Shown here piece after piece: positions 8,768-17,801 of a stretch of 38,586 bases of DNA. This stretch comes from Promethearchaeota archaeon. Lineage in GTDB: Archaea > Asgardarchaeota > Lokiarchaeia > Sigyniarchaeales > SOKP01. The stretch's first letter is position 1. Every line of letters begins with the position of its first letter. The notes under the pieces were generated by a model. It was not told the DNA's origin, did not search any database, and saw only the letters and a program-made list of their open reading frames with translations. The stretch lies in contig SHMW01000034.1 in NCBI GenBank assembly GCA_008080735.1, positions 1-38,586 of the forward strand. The letters are read 5' to 3'. Position numbers and translations under genes: made by a program.

Positions 8768-9064
8768 TTATTCTTCCACCCTCTCCATTTTTATCGCATC
8801 TACAGGGCATTCCTCCATACATATTCCACACCCTTTGCAATATTCTAAATTTATTTCAGGAGGGATTGTTCTGGACACGACAGCCTCAGGACAATATAGC
8901 CAACAATTAAAACATGCATACTTTCCCGATTTTGCAGGAATACAAACTTCTAAGTTTATCACTGGTTTTAAAGGAGACCAAGTACCAGTCTTGCCAGCTT
9001 CCCCAATCACTGGTTTCTGTATTGACGATAATATTTTCTGATAATCTTTTTTCGAATCATTCAT
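8768..9064 (-). CDS. porD: Pyruvate:ferredoxin oxidoreductase, delta (ferredoxin) subunit
   Basis: A 98-residue polyferredoxin subunit that passes electrons from the TPP site to external ferredoxin. The C-terminal cluster motif is regular (CKGCGICMEECP). The N-terminal motif is spaced unusually, C-X9-C-X2-C-X3-CP, because its first cysteine lies well upstream of CFNCWLYCP rather than two residues before. The N-terminal GKTGTWSPLKPVI segment is characteristic of PorD. It is the first gene of the minus-strand porDAB unit. The upstream gap to the divergent kinase is about 220 bases and AT-rich. Confidence 0.92.
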   Translation of the reverse strand: MNDSKKDYQKILSSIQKPVIGEAGKTGTWSPLKPVINLEVCIPAKSGKYACFNCWLYCPEAVVSRTIPPEINLEYCKGCGICMEECPVDAIKMERVEE

Positions 9065-9235
9065 TTTAATCGAGTTTTTTCCATTTACTATATTAAAGTA
9101 GGAAAAAATAAAATTGTTTTAGTTTACAAAAATAAGTAATTGAATTATGATCTATTTCTCCTAAAATAAATAGTTTTTATGTATTTCCGTTCTAAGCATG
9201 AATTTTCGTATTTTAAATTACAAAACTTAAAAAAA

Positions 9236-9246
9236 TTTTAAATATT
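9236..9246 (+). promoter_or_regulatory. TATA box for the PAS histidine kinase
   Basis: TTTTAAATATT matches the archaeal BoxA. A start site about 25 bases downstream would fall near 9265-9270. That leaves a short leader before the proposed CTG start at 9294, but a long one before the TTG at 9345. Confidence 0.5.
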
Positions 9247-9282
9247 AGTTAAGTAGTTATTAGGGAATAACATATAAGATAA

Positions 9283-9287
9283 GTGAT
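9283..9287 (+). promoter_or_regulatory. Shine-Dalgarno that decides the kinase start
   Basis: GTGAT lies six bases before an in-frame CTG at 9294. The overlapping ATG at 9286 is in another frame and stops after 13 codons, so it is unlikely to be the start. Confidence 0.4.
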
Positions 9288-9293
9288 GGTTTT

Positions 9294-11108
9294 CTGGATA
9301 CTTTTAAGCAAATATTTGAAAAATTAGAAGAAGTTATTCTAATATTGGATAAGGATTTAGTCGTAGAATATATCAATAAGGATATATTCTTAGGCTATTC
9401 ATATGAGAAACTTGTTGGAAAAAATATATTGACTTTTGCAGAATCAAAGAAATTAAACTCAACAAATAAAGAAGCAAAAGAAATAGTACATTCCCAAGAT
9501 GAGTTTAAACTTCGCTTGACGAAAAAAAATGGAGAGGCAAAGGAATATAATGCTTTTAATCATGAGTTTCAATCAAATCCAAATAAACTATTGATTTTGC
9601 TTAAGGAATTAGAAAATCAAGAGACCAATCCAGACGAGGATTATCGATTCATTATTGAAAATGTGAGCGATATTATTTCTGTGTTTGATGAAAATTATGA
9701 TTTAATATTCATTAATAAGGCACAGGATTCGGTTTCTGGCTTTTCTAAGGAGGAGGTTTTAGGAGAGAGCCCATTTGATTATTTACATCAGGAGGATATT
9801 AAAAAAGCAGCTAAAATGTTCCAGCAGGCATCGGTTAAAGGATATAGTAGCGGAGAATTCAGAATGCGTAATAAAAGTGGAAAGTACGTTTGGCTTGAAG
9901 TTAATATTAAAAGAGCAACGGATAAAAAAGGAAGAAAAAGAATTATTGTCTCTTCACGTGATATAGAAAAGCGAAAAAGGATACAAGAGGAACTGAAAAA
10001 TTCAGAAAAGCGATATTTACACCTATTTGATAATTCGCCGTTTGCGATTATACTAATTGATTTACATGGAAAAATAATCGAGATCAATTCGACCACCAGT
10101 TCATTAACGGGATATGAAAAACAAGAATTAGTAGGTAAAAATTTTCAAGACCTTTCTCTAATTCAATCCTCATTTTACCCTCCTTTAATGAGGAGATTTA
10201 AGAAATTAGTCCAAGGGAAACATTTACCTCCTATAGATTTGAAGTTATACAAGAAAAATGGAGAGGAAATCTGGGTTAATTTTGGAACTTCCTACATTAA
10301 GATCGGAGATCAAGAATTTATTCAATCTATAGGGTACGATATATCAGATCAAAAGAAAGCGGAACTATTAATCAAGCAAGAAATAAAAAAACTAAGGGAA
10401 TTGGAGCAGATGAGGCGAGACATTATTATGAGGGTTTCGCATGAACTAAAAACTCCTCTAATATCAATAATAGGCGGAACTGAGTGGATGGAAATGTCTC
10501 TTAAACAGAAGAAAGATAACGATATAAATGAAGTTTTAGATATGATAGAAAGAGGAGGCAATCGCCTAAATAAATTAGTTGATAGGCTTTTAGATATTTC
10601 AAAAATAGAATTTGGAAAATTAACACTAAACAGAAAGAAGACAGACCTTAAAAAGTTGATTAATGAAGTGGTCAGGAGTTTTGATTTTTTATGTGATAAA
10701 AGAAAAGTACACATAACCACAGATTTATCAGAACAAATAGTTCTTAATATCGATCCACTAAGGCTTGAGCAAGTAATTTCTAACCTCATTTCAAATGCAA
10801 TAAAAAATACACCTTGCGAGGGGATTATACACATTCAATTGAAAAAGGAGGAGGGATTTGCTAGCATAAGAGTAGAAGATAATGGAATTGGATTAACTAA
10901 GTCAGAATTAAAGAAAATTTTTAAAAGATTTGGTAAGATTGAACGAGAAGGAGAGGGATTGGAATATCTAGACTCGAGCGGCTCAGGACTGGGGCTTTTT
11001 ATTTCAAAAGAAATTATTCTGAAACATAGAGGAACAATATTCGCAGAATCTGAAGGTCGAGGGAAAGGGTGCAATTTTACAATAAAACTTCCTTTTGAAA
11101 ATAAATAG
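9294..11108 (+). CDS. PAS-domain sensor histidine kinase
   Basis: A soluble kinase of about 604 residues with three PAS domains (about 1-95, 97-210, 220-340), a HisKA domain with phospho-acceptor H383 in RVSHELKTPL, and a HATPase domain with the N box NLISNAIKNTP, the G1 box VEDNGIGL and the G2 box GSGLGLFIS. There are no membrane segments and no receiver domain. The usual start codons first appear at TTG 9345, which would cut the first PAS domain. In-frame codons upstream read FLDTFKQIFEKLEEVILIL, matching the N-terminus of the second kinase at 33784-35292. A CTG start at 9294, or a one-base shift from ATG 9286, would restore it. It sits inside the por locus on the opposite strand, convergent with porG by one base. 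Confidence 0.9.
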   Translation: MDTFKQIFEKLEEVILILDKDLVVEYINKDIFLGYSYEKLVGKNILTFAESKKLNSTNKEAKEIVHSQDEFKLRLTKKNGEAKEYNAFNHEFQSNPNKLLILLKELENQETNPDEDYRFIIENVSDIISVFDENYDLIFINKAQDSVSGFSKEEVLGESPFDYLHQEDIKKAAKMFQQASVKGYSSGEFRMRNKSGKYVWLEVNIKRATDKKGRKRIIVSSRDIEKRKRIQEELKNSEKRYLHLFDNSPFAIILIDLHGKIIEINSTTSSLTGYEKQELVGKNFQDLSLIQSSFYPPLMRRFKKLVQGKHLPPIDLKLYKKNGEEIWVNFGTSYIKIGDQEFIQSIGYDISDQKKAELLIKQEIKKLRELEQMRRDIIMRVSHELKTPLISIIGGTEWMEMSLKQKKDNDINEVLDMIERGGNRLNKLVDRLLDISKIEFGKLTLNRKKTDLKKLINEVVRSFDFLCDKRKVHITTDLSEQIVLNIDPLRLEQVISNLISNAIKNTPCEGIIHIQLKKEEGFASIRVEDNGIGLTKSELKKIFKRFGKIEREGEGLEYLDSSGSGLGLFISKEIILKHRGTIFAESEGRGKGCNFTIKLPFENK

Positions 11109-11109
11109 G

Positions 11110-11703
11110 TTATAGCGTTTTCGCTAATTTATATCCTTCTTCTATTAATTTATTATTTATTTCACTTAATTCTTCATTCATACGGTTCTTTATGATTTTT
11201 TTAAGGTTTTCTAGGCTTAAATCAGGAATGGCTTTTGCGAGCAACCCTAATATTGGAGTATTAACGATTGGGTTTCCATCGATAAGGAGATTATTTTCGA
11301 TTGCCAATTTGTTGATATCGGCGACAATAATTTTAGTTCTATCGCTCAAATTGTAAATTTTTTTAAAATATTGGGGGTCCTTATTAGAATTTACAATAAA
11401 AATCCCATCTGGTTTTAAAGAAGCCACTATTTGTTGATCCAAGACGCTTGCATCGAAGACAATCAAAATATCTGGTTCTTCGATTGAAGAGCGATCCCAA
11501 ATCTTTTTATTCTTCGACAATTTTGCATAAGCTTGAATAGGTGCCCCTCTACGTTCCGCTCCAAAACTGGGAAAGGCAGTAACATCGGCAAAATTCTCAC
11601 TTAAGAAGGCCGCTTCTACGATTATCTGAGAGGCAGTCACTGCTCCTTGTCCACCCCTGCCGTGAATTACTATCTTAAGTATCTCGTTTTCTTGTTCGGT
11701 CAT
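11110..11703 (-). CDS. porG: Pyruvate:ferredoxin oxidoreductase, gamma subunit
   Basis: A 197-residue gamma subunit with the family signatures IHGRGGQGAVTAS near residue 12 and FPSFGAERRGAP near residue 43. The gamma subunit contributes to CoA and complex assembly in four-subunit Por. Archaeal por operons commonly run porG-D-A-B. Here porG keeps the same strand and order, but a kinase gene in the opposite direction separates it from porD, so it needs its own promoter. No Shine-Dalgarno is visible. An A/T-rich AAAAAATAATATT stretch lies 20-30 bases before the ATG, consistent with a leaderless transcript. Confidence 0.93.
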   Translation of the reverse strand: MTEQENEILKIVIHGRGGQGAVTASQIIVEAAFLSENFADVTAFPSFGAERRGAPIQAYAKLSKNKKIWDRSSIEEPDILIVFDASVLDQQIVASLKPDGIFIVNSNKDPQYFKKIYNLSDRTKIIVADINKLAIENNLLIDGNPIVNTPILGLLAKAIPDLSLENLKKIIKNRMNEELSEINNKLIEEGYKLAKTL

Positions 11704-11911
11704 TTTAATTCAAATATTATTTTTTCTTGTTCATCTTTCAATCCTTCTAGTAGAAAATTTACCTAAAAATTAAAATTTTTTTAAAGTTTTTCAAGAGAAT
11801 TAGAATTCGAATCATAAAAAGTTTAAAAAGATAAACATTTAATAAAAAATAGATACTAAATTTTGATCTCTATCCAAGTATTTGCATTACTATGAGGTGA
11901 GAACATCCAAA

Positions 11912-12745
11912 ATGAAAAATGAAAAGGGATTCTTCGAGGGAAATCAAGGAAGGAAGTTATTTTATCAGTATTGGACCCCAGATTCTGGAAAGACAAAGGC
12001 AAGTATTCTCGCACTGCACGGGTTAGGTACTCATTCTCATAGACTCGAAACACCAGCGGAATATTTTACGGAAAAAGGATACGCAGTATTTTCTTTTGAT
12101 TTACGAGGACATTGGATGAATATACGGAAAATTCCAGGTCATATTGAGAACATAGATAATATTGAAAAAGATATCATTCATTTTAAAGAAATAATATATA
12201 AGGAGGGAGGGACGGACCCAATTTTTATAATGGGACATTCATTAGGGGGTTTAGTGAGCCTAAGATATGGGATACATTATCCGGAAAATCCAGGAATCAT
12301 TGTCTCCTCCCCACTACTCGGATTCAACACGGATGTATTTTTAGAAAAGACTGTTGGTTCCTTAATGGCAAGAATTAGTCCCACAAATATTATCGAATTT
12401 GAAATCGACCAAAACAAATTAACAAGTGACCTAAAGATTTTGCGGAAACAGATCGCAGATACTCATGTGATAAAACAAATAACGTATAGCACATACTCCG
12501 AAATTAATTCAACTATGAAATGGGTAATGAAACACGCTTCGGGTTTCGATTGTCCACTTCTATTAATGCAAGCTGGAAATGATAAAATTACAGACAAGAA
12601 ACAAGTAAGGAATTTTTTCAAGAAAGTTAAAAGCCGAGATAAAACCTATAAAGAATATGATGGTCTCTTACACGATATATTACACGAAAAACAACGACTT
12701 CAAGTATATAGAGATATCTACATTTGGTTAGAAAAACATATGTGA
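11912..12745 (+). CDS. Alpha/beta hydrolase, monoacylglycerol lipase/lysophospholipase-like
   Basis: A serine hydrolase of about 277 residues in the monoglyceride lipase-like group. It shows the oxyanion strand ILALHGLGTHSHR, the DLRGHW segment, the nucleophile elbow GHSLGG, an acid in QAGNDKITD, and the histidine in DGLLHDILHE. It probably cleaves an acyl ester of a lipid. The ATG at 11912 is preferred over the in-frame TTG at 11882 because GAGGTGAG lies about ten bases before it. No signal peptide is present, so it acts in the cytosol or on the inner membrane face. It is next to, and convergent with, the crotonase pair. Confidence 0.87.
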   Translation: MKNEKGFFEGNQGRKLFYQYWTPDSGKTKASILALHGLGTHSHRLETPAEYFTEKGYAVFSFDLRGHWMNIRKIPGHIENIDNIEKDIIHFKEIIYKEGGTDPIFIMGHSLGGLVSLRYGIHYPENPGIIVSSPLLGFNTDVFLEKTVGSLMARISPTNIIEFEIDQNKLTSDLKILRKQIADTHVIKQITYSTYSEINSTMKWVMKHASGFDCPLLLMQAGNDKITDKKQVRNFFKKVKSRDKTYKEYDGLLHDILHEKQRLQVYRDIYIWLEKHM

Positions 12746-12826
12746 AGGGAAATTACAATTGCATATCTTAAATCCATAATAATTCAGACTCCAAATTAGA
12801 TTTTTAGGGAAATAAAGATTATACTT

Positions 12827-13627
12827 TTAGGGATAGTTTTTATAGAGGTTTTTAATGATCTCATCCATCTCTTTTTGGGAGTGCTTTTCATATGCAATTT
12901 CTCCGCATTTATCTTCGAGATCATACCAACGTTCAATGAATTTATTATTCATAATGGTTAGAGAGGATTTAATGAGATGCATAAAGGATTCCATACGTTT
13001 GCTGAAAGTTCGCATAAACTTTTTTGTCTCAATCTCTAAGCGATCGGGAGCAAACACTCTCGTGGGGAAATTCACATTTTTTAAATCATCCAATCCGAAT
13101 CTATCTGAGGTAAATAGTAGTTTTTTGGCATAGCTTAACCCAAAAGCTAAAAGAGGTAATATTGTGGCTCCTGTTTGCGGATAAATCCCAATGGCAATTT
13201 CCGGCATACGGAAAAACATCTCATCAATCGGTTTATCAGCAAATATGCGTAAATCACTAGCCATTATCAGTTCCATTCCAAAACCGATAGCAGTCCCTTG
13301 AACTTGTACCACTATCGGCTCCTTCATCAAGAGCATAGTTTGGGTGACCTTTCTGCCAAATTCGCGCATTTTTTTCAGATAATCTGTATCATCCGCAGAG
13401 GCTGCTCTGATATCTATCCCTGAACTAAAAACTTTGTCACCGGAACTCTTTAATAGAATACATTTCACATTCTCATCCTCATGAGCTTTTATCAGATGAT
13501 CATAGAGACCTTTCATTAATTCCCAATTGAATGCGTGAGCCATGTGGGGGCGATTAAGGGTAATTGTGGCGATACTGCGCTTAGTATTATACAATATAAT
13601 TTTTTCTTCATCATTCATTTTTTCCAT
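12827..13627 (-). CDS. Enoyl-CoA hydratase/isomerase (crotonase) family protein, both glutamates present
   Basis: A 266-residue crotonase-fold protein. FSSGIDIRAAS forms the CoA-binding oxyanion region, GTAIGFGMELIMASD holds E119, and RMPEIAIGIYPQTG holds E143; these align with the two catalytic glutamates of rat enoyl-CoA hydratase. It could hydrate enoyl-CoA or isomerise a double bond. The start may be the second ATG (residue 4), which follows AAGGATGG. Its upstream neighbour is a close paralogue on the same strand, about 110 bases away, so the two likely arose by tandem duplication. Confidence 0.87.
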   Translation of the reverse strand: MEKMNDEEKIILYNTKRSIATITLNRPHMAHAFNWELMKGLYDHLIKAHEDENVKCILLKSSGDKVFSSGIDIRAASADDTDYLKKMREFGRKVTQTMLLMKEPIVVQVQGTAIGFGMELIMASDLRIFADKPIDEMFFRMPEIAIGIYPQTGATILPLLAFGLSYAKKLLFTSDRFGLDDLKNVNFPTRVFAPDRLEIETKKFMRTFSKRMESFMHLIKSSLTIMNNKFIERWYDLEDKCGEIAYEKHSQKEMDEIIKNLYKNYP

Positions 13628-13737
13628 CCTTGTGTAGGGGTTAAACTAGGTTAAAAAAAGATAGTCAATATAAAAAGTTTCTTTATATTGGTTAGCTTAT
13701 TTCATCAAACCGCATAAAAATAATAGAGAAAGGGGAA

Positions 13738-14523
13738 TTACGGATACTTTTCATATAAATTCTGGATAAACTCGTGCAAGTCGCTCATCGGCTTTTTTGG
13801 CCCATATGCATACGCCCCACACTCATCCTCGAGATCTAAGCAAGATTTAATATAAGGTTTATTCATTATGGTCATCATCGCTTTTGCCGTGAAGAGAAAC
13901 TCCATTTTCAGTTTAGCTAGCTCTTTGGCATATTCAAAAGCTTGCTCGTCAAGATTCTTTAGCGGAATTATTTTGGTGGGAAAGTTGACATTCTTTAATT
14001 CTTCCAATCCTATTTTCCTATTGGTAAATAATACGTTTTTTGCAAATTTTATTCCAAACGCCATTAATGGCATTAAAGTAGCGCCAGTTTGGGGGAATGC
14101 ATTAATAAAAAGCTCCGGAAGCCTAATATACAATTCATCTTTTGGTCTATTAGCAAAGACTGTTAAATCTGAAGCAAGCATTAAAAGTACTCCGAATCCG
14201 ATTGCAGCACCTTGGATTTGAGAAATTACAGGCTTTTTCGAAAACAGGATGGTCTCGTTCACTTTTCTCCCCCATTCCGTGATCAATTTTACGTTTTCGG
14301 GATTTCCCGATACTTCCTTTAAGTCATAACCCGCAGAGAAAAATCTATCCCCGACACTTTTAAATAAGATGATCTTCACCCGATCATCTTCATCTGCTTC
14401 GATGAGATGTGCATGGATCTCTTTCAGCATCTCAACATTCACAGCATTTGCCTTATCCGGTCTATTGATGGTTATAACTGCGACTCTACTTTCAGTTTCA
14501 TATAAGATTAAATTTTCACTCAT
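13738..14523 (-). CDS. Crotonase-family paralogue lacking the first catalytic glutamate
   Basis: A 261-residue crotonase-fold protein closely related to the next gene downstream. FFSAGYDLKEVSG gives the CoA site. In GFGVLLMLASD the first catalytic glutamate is replaced by L113, while RLPELFINAFPQTG keeps the second (E137). In this superfamily a single glutamate is typical of delta3,delta2-enoyl-CoA isomerases and some other activities, so it is less likely to be a hydratase. It may act with the downstream paralogue in fatty-acid or branched-chain acyl-CoA breakdown. The fold is certain; the reaction is inferred. Confidence 0.86.
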   Translation of the reverse strand: MSENLILYETESRVAVITINRPDKANAVNVEMLKEIHAHLIEADEDDRVKIILFKSVGDRFFSAGYDLKEVSGNPENVKLITEWGRKVNETILFSKKPVISQIQGAAIGFGVLLMLASDLTVFANRPKDELYIRLPELFINAFPQTGATLMPLMAFGIKFAKNVLFTNRKIGLEELKNVNFPTKIIPLKNLDEQAFEYAKELAKLKMEFLFTAKAMMTIMNKPYIKSCLDLEDECGAYAYGPKKPMSDLHEFIQNLYEKYP

Positions 14524-14729
14524 AAGTTTCTTAAACTATTTTTCTTCATTAAAATTACGGTAAATTAGTGATATTATTAAATTTGCTGAGTGGTGGATTT
14601 AATATATTAGAGAATTTTTTTTTCACATAGGATTATTAAAAAATTAACAATAATAGTTATTAGATCCATTTTATTTTTGTCTAAATAACAATTCGATTAC
14701 AAGATTTAATCACCCTCTCAAAAAATTTC

Positions 14730-17660
14730 ATGACTTATACAGAATCTATAGAGGATTTAGACCCAAAAAACGCAACACCCATGATCAAGCATTGGCTCAG
14801 CATTAAAAAAAAGTACCCAGAACATCTCATCGCTTATCGGATGGGGGATTTTTATGAATTCTTTTATGATGATGCCATAAGAGTCTCGAAATTGTTAGGA
14901 ATCACGCAAACAAAACGCAAAGTAGGAGATGATGAATATCCGTTAGCGGGAATTCCGCATCATTCCGGGCAATACCTAAATAATTTGGTAAAGAAAGGAG
15001 AAACCGTAGTCCTTGTCGAGCAATTAGAAGATCCCTCTACTGTAAAAGGAAGAATTGTAAAACGGGGGGTTGTGAGAATCCTGTCTCCGGGAACCATTAC
15101 AGAGGCAGACATGCTCGATTCCACAGAAAATAATTATATCGCATCGCTTGTAAAAGAAAGCCGAGGGGTGGCATGTGCATTTGCGGATATCTCCACAGGA
15201 GAGTTTGTAGCGGCAGAATATGTAGACGATGAAAAAGATCCTATGGAAAAGGTTTTGAGCCTATTTGCCCGATTTAACCCCGTTGAGTTGATTATTCCCG
15301 CAGAATTAAAAGAAGATGAAAAACTTTTCATCTTTCTGACAGACATTACCGAAGCGATTATTAAGCCGTATGAAAACTATACATTTCATTATGACCAAGC
15401 AGCCGATCTCATTCAAAGGCATTTTAATATTACTAATCTTAAAGGGTTTGGTTTAGATTCTTCTGAGATTGCCGTGAAAGCCTCTGGCGGTCTCTTAGCC
15501 TTTCTTAAAGAGACCCAAAGAGATGTAATACCAAATATTTTTAACATAAGAATATTGAGAGAACAAAATACCCTCCATTTAGATTATACAACCCAGAGAA
15601 ATCTTGAATTAATAACATCTCTCTGGGAAAAGGGAAAAGATACTACACTTTTTTCGGTATTTAATCACACAGAAACTCCAATGGGAGCTCGTCTTCTTAG
15701 GAAAATCATTTTGCAACCTTTATCGGATGTGAATGAAATAAATCAAAGACTAAACATTGTCCAAAAGTTTAAGGACGATATCTTTCTCAGGTCGGATTTA
15801 AGGGAGGAATTGAGTGTAATTGGGGACTTGGAGCGCTATATAAATCGCATTACATATGTAAATCGAACCAATGCAAGAGATCTGATAAATATTAAAAATT
15901 CTCTTGAAAAGATTCCAAAGATTCGTGAACTATTAGAAAAAGCAAATATTCCGGAAATTAATGAGTATTCAAAGCATATTAAAGATTTTAAAGTGGTGCG
16001 AACTCTCATCCAAGATGCAATCAAAGAGGACCCCCCTCCCACCGTCAAGGAGGGAAGTATTATAGCGGATGGATATGATGAGAAGTTAGACGAATTACGA
16101 GATGTGTTGCGTAATGGAAAGGATTATCTTTTAGAGTACGAACAAGAACAGAAAAACCAGTTGAAATTAAATTCGGGGTTGAAAATAGGACATAACAATA
16201 TCCTTGGCTATTATGTTCAAATTACCAAAAATACATTAAAATCAATTGAAAAAATCCCAGACGAGTATGTTGAGCGTCAAACGCTAAAGAATTCAAAACG
16301 ATTTACCACAGAAAAATTAAAGGAACTAGAACAAAAGATAGTGTCCGCAGAAGAAAAAATATATGAGCTGGAATATGAATTATTCTGTGAAGTAAGAGAA
16401 AAGGTAGAAGGTTCAACTTTAGATATTTTAGAAACTGCAAAAAATATTGCGTTTATTGACGTGTATGCATGTTTCGCTGAAATTTCTGAAAAATATGATT
16501 ATTGCAGGCCGATTATCGAGGAGGAGAGCAATAAAATCGTTATTAAAGAAGGTCGCCATCCAGTAGTTGAGCAAATGGATTTAACGGAACGATTTATTCC
16601 TAATGATTGCTATATTGATTCTGAGAATGAACAAATTCTTATAATCACAGGACCGAATATGTCCGGCAAATCCACATTTTTGCGCCAAGTGGCATTAATT
16701 TGTCTTATAGGTCAAATGGGATGCTTTGTTCCTGCCGCTTCCGCAAATATGGGAGTAATCGATCACATTTTTACGCGTATCGGTGCTTCTGACGATTTAG
16801 CACGAAAATTATCCACCTTTATGATTGAGATGACAGAGACTGCGAAAATTTTAAACTATGCCACGCCAAATAGTTTAGTTATCATTGATGAACTTGGAAG
16901 AGGAACCTCTACCAGTGATGGACAGAGTATTGCTATAGCAACCTTGGAAAAACTTCATGAGATGAAGGCTAAAACACTATTTAGTACCCATTATCACCAA
17001 TTAACAGAAATCAATTTACCACGAGTTAAGAATTATCATTTAGATATAATAGAAAATGAAGATGGGTCCATAAATTTCGTAAGAAAATTAAAACCAGGCA
17101 GTACAGACAAATCTTATGGTATACATGTCGCAAGATTGGCTGGACTTCCTGATGATGTAATAATTAAAGCATTTGAAATACTTGAACAGATTGAACAAGA
17201 GGATCCTTTTAGGGCAACAATAGAACAAAACAATAAAAACGGGGGTTCTAATGGGAAATTCTATGATAAACTTATTTATAACAAGGAGAAACAACTTGAA
17301 GCAGTGAATGAAAAGTTAAATAAAAAAAATATTCGGATAAAAAGATGTGATGAACAACTTGAGAGAAAAGAATTTGAACTCGAAGAGAAAATCCGTAGAA
17401 TAGAATCTTTGGAAGATACAATTGAGCAACTGCAGGCGAAAAGAAATATTTTTTCAACACAATTAGAGAAGAGACAGAGTAAAGAGAAAAAGAGAGTACA
17501 GACTACGTTTTTCAAACCAATAGTGAAAAAAGAACCTATTAATGATGAAAGGATTAAGGTAGTAATGAAAATAATTCAAGATACAGATATTAACTCTCTA
17601 ACCCCCGTCGAGGCAATGAAAAAATTCTTAGATATAAAGGAAAAGCTGGAATTTAGCTGA
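14730..17660 (+). CDS. mutS: DNA mismatch repair protein MutS with an extended C-terminal tail
   Basis: A 976-residue MutS1. The mismatch-probing F-X-E is F41-Y42-E43 in GDFYEFF. The ATPase has Walker A GPNMSGKST (641-649), Walker B D720-E721 in VIIDELGRGTST, and the signature region between them. Bacterial MutS is usually about 850-870 residues. The excess is mainly a charged coiled coil at about 848-905, followed by a VQTTFFKP motif (Q924) in the place where bacterial MutS carries its clamp-binding QLSLF-type motif. The last 40 residues match the usual C-terminal helix-turn-helix (LTPVEAMKKFL). It pairs with mutL two genes downstream. Such MutS/MutL pairs are patchy in archaea and are generally taken as acquired from bacteria. 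Confidence 0.95.
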   Translation: MTYTESIEDLDPKNATPMIKHWLSIKKKYPEHLIAYRMGDFYEFFYDDAIRVSKLLGITQTKRKVGDDEYPLAGIPHHSGQYLNNLVKKGETVVLVEQLEDPSTVKGRIVKRGVVRILSPGTITEADMLDSTENNYIASLVKESRGVACAFADISTGEFVAAEYVDDEKDPMEKVLSLFARFNPVELIIPAELKEDEKLFIFLTDITEAIIKPYENYTFHYDQAADLIQRHFNITNLKGFGLDSSEIAVKASGGLLAFLKETQRDVIPNIFNIRILREQNTLHLDYTTQRNLELITSLWEKGKDTTLFSVFNHTETPMGARLLRKIILQPLSDVNEINQRLNIVQKFKDDIFLRSDLREELSVIGDLERYINRITYVNRTNARDLINIKNSLEKIPKIRELLEKANIPEINEYSKHIKDFKVVRTLIQDAIKEDPPPTVKEGSIIADGYDEKLDELRDVLRNGKDYLLEYEQEQKNQLKLNSGLKIGHNNILGYYVQITKNTLKSIEKIPDEYVERQTLKNSKRFTTEKLKELEQKIVSAEEKIYELEYELFCEVREKVEGSTLDILETAKNIAFIDVYACFAEISEKYDYCRPIIEEESNKIVIKEGRHPVVEQMDLTERFIPNDCYIDSENEQILIITGPNMSGKSTFLRQVALICLIGQMGCFVPAASANMGVIDHIFTRIGASDDLARKLSTFMIEMTETAKILNYATPNSLVIIDELGRGTSTSDGQSIAIATLEKLHEMKAKTLFSTHYHQLTEINLPRVKNYHLDIIENEDGSINFVRKLKPGSTDKSYGIHVARLAGLPDDVIIKAFEILEQIEQEDPFRATIEQNNKNGGSNGKFYDKLIYNKEKQLEAVNEKLNKKNIRIKRCDEQLERKEFELEEKIRRIESLEDTIEQLQAKRNIFSTQLEKRQSKEKKRVQTTFFKPIVKKEPINDERIKVVMKIIQDTDINSLTPVEAMKKFLDIKEKLEFS

Positions 17661-17801
17661 TTTTTCAATCGATAATTTTATTCTTTTGAAATTTTAGATT
17701 TGATTTATACTTCTTTTCTGGGTTTCTTCAAAAGGATGGCAAAATTAAATAAGAGAAGAATAAGAACTATATTATCATACAAAGAAAAAGCGTGAGTAGA
17801 G

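Noticed and set aside
8489..8848. 119-codon plus-strand open frame over the porA/porD junction
   Set aside because: It is the antisense of strongly conserved porA and porD codons.
11800..11820. AATTCGAATC resembling a tRNA T-loop
   Set aside because: Flanks are AT-rich and no acceptor or anticodon stem can be paired around it.
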